From the NCBI GenBank assembly GCA_014529385.2, contig CM043966.1, positions 37,545,239-37,609,238 of the forward strand: DNA of 64,000 bases, read 5' to 3'. The position numbers and the translations under genes were made by a program. How positions within the stretch are numbered: the first letter of the stretch is position 1; every line of letters begins with the position of its first letter. Under the pieces are notes generated by a model that saw nothing but the letters and a program-made list of their open reading frames with translations, ran no database searches and was not told the origin of the DNA. Below, piece by piece: positions 60,101 through 64,000 of the stretch. This stretch comes from Adiantum capillus-veneris (Eukaryota; Streptophyta; Polypodiopsida; Polypodiales; Pteridaceae).

Positions 60101-61963
60101 TTATGCAGTCTCGATCATTCTCTGCCACATTTCAAGTCTCTGCTTTTCCAATTCCGCGTTTGGGTATGTCATCCACCTCTGTTCTTGTGTTTGGTTGTTC
60201 TTTAACCTAGCTTCGTAAGCTCTCATCAGTGCGTCCAATGGTTCGTGTACTTTGTCGACTAGCACTGATCCCCCCGAGCTTAAGCTCGTTGTTTCTTTGA
60301 CACTCTTTTGTTTCGTTCTTTCCGGAATCATCTCTCGTTTCCCGTTTTGACTCTCAAGTTTTTCTAATCTATCTTTAGTTTGCTTTAGTTCCTCAGCTAG
60401 AATAGCATCTTCACGTTCTTTTCTCAACTTCATGCGTGCTTTTCTAGCTTTCCATGTGTTTCTCTGACTCCGCGGTCCTTGACTAACCACTTCAGTCGCT
60501 AACTTTCCATTCTCAGGTTCTCTAGTGGTTTTCTTAGCTTGAGCTCTAGTAACAACTTGCGTTGGTATCAGAGTTTCATTTTCAGACCCACTGCTGGTAG
60601 GAGTAATTTCTAGCATATTCAATGTCGTCTTTTGCACTTTGTTTGGATTCTTTGAACAATCCTCAATGAAGTGAGTAACCCCACACTCAGTGCAATAAGC
60701 GTTAATTCTAATGATTTCCGTATGTGGACAAACATTCATCAGATGGTCACCTCCACACTTGTAACAGGGTCCTAGTGCTGGTCTTGGTCCCACTTGATTC
60801 GTCCTTTGTGGATAGGATGGTCTTTGTCCTGTTAACCCTCCATGAGCTATGAACATCAATGTTCTTGCGTCCAAATTGTATCTCTCTTCATCAGAAGCAC
60901 TTGTAACTGTTGGTGTTCCAACATTCCCCATCATGCCCCATGGTTCTGGTTGTTTGGGTTCTTCTGGTGGGTAATACACAGTTGGAGACATGTGTGCACC
61001 AGATTCTTCATAATAGGCTTGAACAGGCACTAAGGCTTGTTCTTCCTGATTCTCTAAGGTTGGTGCATATCTAATGCCCACTGGTCTTGCTCCTGGTAAA
61101 GGTGGTTGTTGTCCCAATACCGGTTGCGGTCTTTCTATCCCCATAGGTCCTGGTACATTTCCCGTTGGGTATCGAGGTACTGGATGTACCTGAGGTGGTG
61201 CTAATTGAGCAGGAGGTGCATACTGATGCTCCCTTACATACCCTTTGTTGTAATAGCACTCCTCTGTTGGATGGTTTGTCCATTTTTGTTCAATAGCACA
61301 CCATTTCAGTGGTTTTGGCAATGGTTTTTGGTATGGTGCCATCCTTTTTAGAGCATCTTCTATCATTTGCTCTACATTTGGCATGGTTGTTGTTTGAACA
61401 TTCTTTTTAGTGGTAGTCTCGCTCGCTATGGAGGAAGAGCTACTGGATGCAAAATTTGTATCCGCTGACACCTCTCCATAAACCGTACAGTTATCCACTA
61501 AGTACAATGCTTCTCTCGTTACTTGCTCGAAACTTGTACAAGCTTTCAAGTGCAAGTCCTTCTTGAGAGTGTCGTTTCTCAATCCTTCAATAAAGAGAAC
61601 AGATAGTTTGTCATCTTGTGGTCGTTCACGTACTGGACATCTCTCAATGTATTGTTTGAAGCGAAGTGAAGCTTCCTTCACTTTTTCGTGTTCTCTCTGT
61701 TTAAAAGCATATATTTGTGAGACCGTATTGTGCTTAATCCCTCGTTTTGAGAATTCCTCAGCAAACTCTCTTAGCAAATGGTCAATGTCATGGAATCCCC
61801 CTTTGTTCATTGGTTGAAACCATGTCAATGCCGTACCTTCTAGAGTAAGACCAAATCCCTTGTATTGTGTATGGAAATCTGTTATCTGCGCAGCTCTTAA
61901 GACTTGCTTAAAGAGTGACACATGTGCATACGGATCTCCTGAACCACCATACTTCTTTGGCAT
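60101..61963 (-). CDS. gag: Element A gag
   Basis: 620-codon open frame, the longest unbroken gag in the window. The capsid part is residues 1-160 (SGDPYAHVSLFKQVLRAAQI, LRFKQYIERCP, FEQVTREALYLVDNC). A Pro-rich linker follows (residues 220-320), then two zinc knuckles, CYKCGGDHLMNVC and CTECGVTHFIEDC. Both are C-X2-C-X3-H-X4-C, one residue shorter than the standard spacing. A basic coiled-coil tail follows. The real start may lie slightly upstream of the Met at 61963, since similarity with gag of C continues there. It would assemble the particle and bind RNA. Confidence 0.88.
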   Translation of the reverse strand: MPKKYGGSGDPYAHVSLFKQVLRAAQITDFHTQYKGFGLTLEGTALTWFQPMNKGGFHDIDHLLREFAEEFSKRGIKHNTVSQIYAFKQREHEKVKEASLRFKQYIERCPVRERPQDDKLSVLFIEGLRNDTLKKDLHLKACTSFEQVTREALYLVDNCTVYGEVSADTNFASSSSSSIASETTTKKNVQTTTMPNVEQMIEDALKRMAPYQKPLPKPLKWCAIEQKWTNHPTEECYYNKGYVREHQYAPPAQLAPPQVHPVPRYPTGNVPGPMGIERPQPVLGQQPPLPGARPVGIRYAPTLENQEEQALVPVQAYYEESGAHMSPTVYYPPEEPKQPEPWGMMGNVGTPTVTSASDEERYNLDARTLMFIAHGGLTGQRPSYPQRTNQVGPRPALGPCYKCGGDHLMNVCPHTEIIRINAYCTECGVTHFIEDCSKNPNKVQKTTLNMLEITPTSSGSENETLIPTQVVTRAQAKKTTREPENGKLATEVVSQGPRSQRNTWKARKARMKLRKEREDAILAEELKQTKDRLEKLESQNGKREMIPERTKQKSVKETTSLSSGGSVLVDKVHEPLDALMRAYEARLKNNQTQEQRWMTYPNAELEKQRLEMWQRMIETA

Positions 61964-62505
61964 ACACTTCGCTACTTGAGATGGTCTAAAGTTGCAGATT
62001 TCCAGTTATTTGGCACAGAATCCTTCCTAAAGCTTTCTCAAGTGCTCAGCAACTCCCAGATACACAGAAAATTTCTCTGACTTTTGTTTATTGCAAGTTT
62101 CACTACTAACTCGACGGTTTAGTGATCTAACATGCAATCACCCAAATCAAGCAAATACTCCAATGATTACTAGCTCTAGATCAGGATCAAATGAAGTCCT
62201 ACCTAAGCTATTCCTAATCATAAAATGGGTTTGGTAATTGTGATTTTAAAGAGATCCACTGCCACTCACGGACTAGCAAATTCTTCTTCTATCAACAAAT
62301 ACTCAACACCAACAAAACAACAAACAAATCTAAGCTAAACTAAAAATACTGTCAACACGGAAGACCCAGAAATACCCCACTTCCTAGTATCTCTCGAGAT
62401 CTTCGGAGTCCACCACTCCTAGATCTTTTCTAACTAAAGTATACAAAGTAGTTTATACGACTCACCTCGTAGGATTAGTCTAAGGTCACCTACTTGAGGC
62501 TCTCG
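61964..62505 (-). other. Element A leader
   Basis: About 540 bp between the primer-binding site and gag. No frame or repeat recognised; no palindrome copy, unlike the leader of element C. Confidence 0.6.
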
Positions 62506-62523
62506 TCCCCGGCAACGGCGCCA
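62506..62523 (-). other. Primer-binding site of element A (tRNA-Asp)
   Basis: Minus strand TGGCGCCGTTGCCGGGGA, an 18-base match to the 3' end of plant tRNA-Asp including the CCA. Two bases separate it from the LTR. Confidence 0.93.
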
Positions 62524-62525
62524 AA

Positions 62526-63154
62526 TGTTAAGGCGGTTACGCCGCTAGCGGAAGCTAAATAGCGAGAACTCAACCAACAATAGAATTTATCAGACGAGGA
62601 CGGAGCTTGACCCGCAGGCGCATGGAAACAACTAGGTGGGTGTCAAATCACCTACTCGACCTTCTAATGACAATCACTACTAAGGAAATCAAATCTAAGT
62701 TCTAAAATACGCAAGTGACTGAAATCCGTACTACGAACGAATGCTATACGAAACAGGATCTAGAATCATTGAATTGATCTCAAACTCAAGGGGAAGTCTA
62801 TACACTAGGTAAGAACAACACCCTAAAGACTTGAACTGCAAAATCAACCTATAACCACTCCGTGCGGTAAACGCGTATGAAGACAGGCCGAAAAATACAG
62901 GTGATCGAAACTTGACCCCAATGGTACTAATGTGTAGCTCTACTCGTTGTGGTTCTATAGATATGTTGCACGCTCCATTCCGAGACACGAGTTGGAAGAA
63001 AACTCACACCGAAGCTCGTAGGAACTTACCACACATAGAAGCCGATAGCGCGCACTCTTGGTATCTGTGCGTAGCTCTCGCCGTTGCTAACACAATGGCG
63101 GTGTCGCTTCTCCAATGGCGGCTTCGTAGCTCGCGTAGCAAGTAGATAAGACTC

Positions 63155-63240
<86 letters not shown>

Positions 63241-63526
63241 ACAGTCACGGTGCTCCAAAAAACTCACTTTGATTAATAATCTGCCCCCCTTAGGTTACAA
63301 AAACTTTGTCTTATATACCTCAGCCTTGGAGGTGAGAACATCTCTAACTAATTACATCAGCAAGTGAAATTACTTCGGGATTACAAGCTGGAAACTCAAT
63401 TGAGTCCCGTTACTTAATGAATGGCTCAAATCAAAATTAATGTCGGAAAGACATTTATTACAATCAATGGTTACAAAATGATGAGTGTGAGCAAAAATGT
63501 GGGTGTGATCCTTTGCTGGCTCAACA
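62526..63526 (-). mobile_element. 5' LTR of element A
   Basis: 1,001 bp, TGTTAAGGCGG to GGCTCAACA on the plus strand, paired with 46429-47452. The (CT)n array is at about 63158-63237. The half-site ACGCGTATGA of the element's own palindrome is at 62871-62880. The low LTR difference (about 2 percent by eye) marks A as the youngest layer of the nest or close to it. Confidence 0.95.
63311..63317 (-). promoter_or_regulatory. TATA box in element A 5' LTR
   Basis: TATATAA on the minus strand, inside GAGGTATATAAGAC. The (GA)n tract starts about 75 bp downstream in the transcribed direction, so it would lie in the 5' untranslated RNA. Confidence 0.6.
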
Positions 63527-64000
63527 CATGTTTGTCAAAAAACTCTTACTGTTGTCTTTTTTTTGCATAGATGGCCGCTACAGCGTTGAGTCGTAACTCA
63601 TCTAATTTTTCAAGGTCCTCTAACCGCTCTGAAAGTTCATGTCCCGTCGAGTCCAACTGTTTTGCTACCCTTAGTGTGGGGATCAAAAAGTCAATAGGCA
63701 ATATTGCATTTAACCCATATACCATATTAAATGGTGTAGCATTGAGTGTTGTTTTATATGCAACTCGATAAGCCCACAATGCCGAATAGAGCATCTGATC
63801 CCAATGTTCTTGTTTCACTAACCAGTTTCGTGAGAACCATGCACAATACTTTGTTGGTCGCTTCCGCTTGGCCATTGGCTTGTGGATGATAGGGTGCAGA
63901 TTTGCGATGAATTACCATAAACTCATTTAAGAGATGTTGGATAACTTCATTTACAAAGTGTGTCCCTCTATCACCTACCAGCTCGATTGGAAGGCCATAA
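63527..64000 (-). pseudogene. pol: Element B integrase catalytic core (continues past the edge)
   Basis: Resumes element B after the insertion of A; 63527-63531 is the right CATGT. Minus-strand frames give GDRGTHFVNEV and HPQANGQAEA (second Asp and Glu of D,D-35-E) near 63990-63850, then WAYRVAYKTTLNATPF, VYGLNAILPIDFLIPTLRVA and LRLNAVAAIYAKKRQQ, a TAA, and EFFDKHV. A frameshift lies near 63820. The segment VYGLNAILPI shows what is deleted in element A. Confidence 0.88.

Larger units (their letters stand above)
46429..63526 (-). mobile_element. Element A, complete 17.1-kb Tat/Athila-type Ty3 element
   Basis: Both LTRs, tRNA-Asp primer-binding site, polypurine tract and a perfect 5-bp target duplication. 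Internal region about 15.1 kb: gag, PR1, RT, RNase H, two HHCC units, integrase, PR2, KQIWIPK tail, internal polypurine tract, palindrome array, ORF3. Structurally complete but coding-defective. Confidence 0.93.

Overview
This window is almost pure transposable-element DNA from a land plant. I found no host gene, tRNA or rRNA. The plant call rests on primer-binding sites complementary to tRNA-Asp (Tat/Athila-type Ty3 elements) and to initiator tRNA-Met, a Ty3 chromovirus with a chromodomain, a Ty1/copia fragment, an L1-like LINE, and very long (CT)n, (CA)n and (TA)n arrays. A seedless plant such as a fern is a guess only.

Layout. Element C (minus strand, cut by the left edge): gag remnant 198-1568, an array of eight 20-bp palindromes 1982-3803, primer-binding site 4335-4352, LTR from 4354 to about 5301. 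Then a 163-bp tandem repeat (5310-5930) and microsatellite-rich DNA. Element F (plus strand, 8110-18976): a chimeric, apparently non-autonomous LTR element with a decayed repeat-rich gag-like/protease-like reading frame and no reverse transcriptase. A LINE (minus strand, 19266-23617) follows, interrupted by element D (plus strand, 23618-32419), a chromovirus with both LTRs. Beyond it lie microsatellite-rich DNA and a Ty1/copia fragment (35216-35534).

The right half is a four-deep nest. The copia fragment was split by chromovirus E (35535-37559), which was split by Tat/Athila-type element B (37560-46428 and 63527-64000), which was split inside its integrase by element A (46429-63526, 17.1 kb). 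A has a perfect 5-bp target duplication CATGT, so this junction is exact.

Elements A and B share an unusual plan: LTR, gag, protease, RT, RNase H, integrase, a second retropepsin-like domain (PR2), a tail of repeated KQ(I/V)W(I/V)xK motifs, an internal hairpin plus polypurine tract, an array of element-specific palindromes centred on CGCG and spaced about 284 bp (or half that), a roughly 1,100-residue ORF3, then a second hairpin plus polypurine tract and the LTR. Element C has a palindrome array of the same format. Each element's LTR also carries a half-site resembling its own palindrome. I infer that the arrays bind an element-encoded dimer (ORF3 is the best candidate). This possible self-recognition system is the most interesting thing in the window.

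Nearly every reading frame is broken by stops or frameshifts, so all coding entries are pseudogenes or presumed inactive copies.
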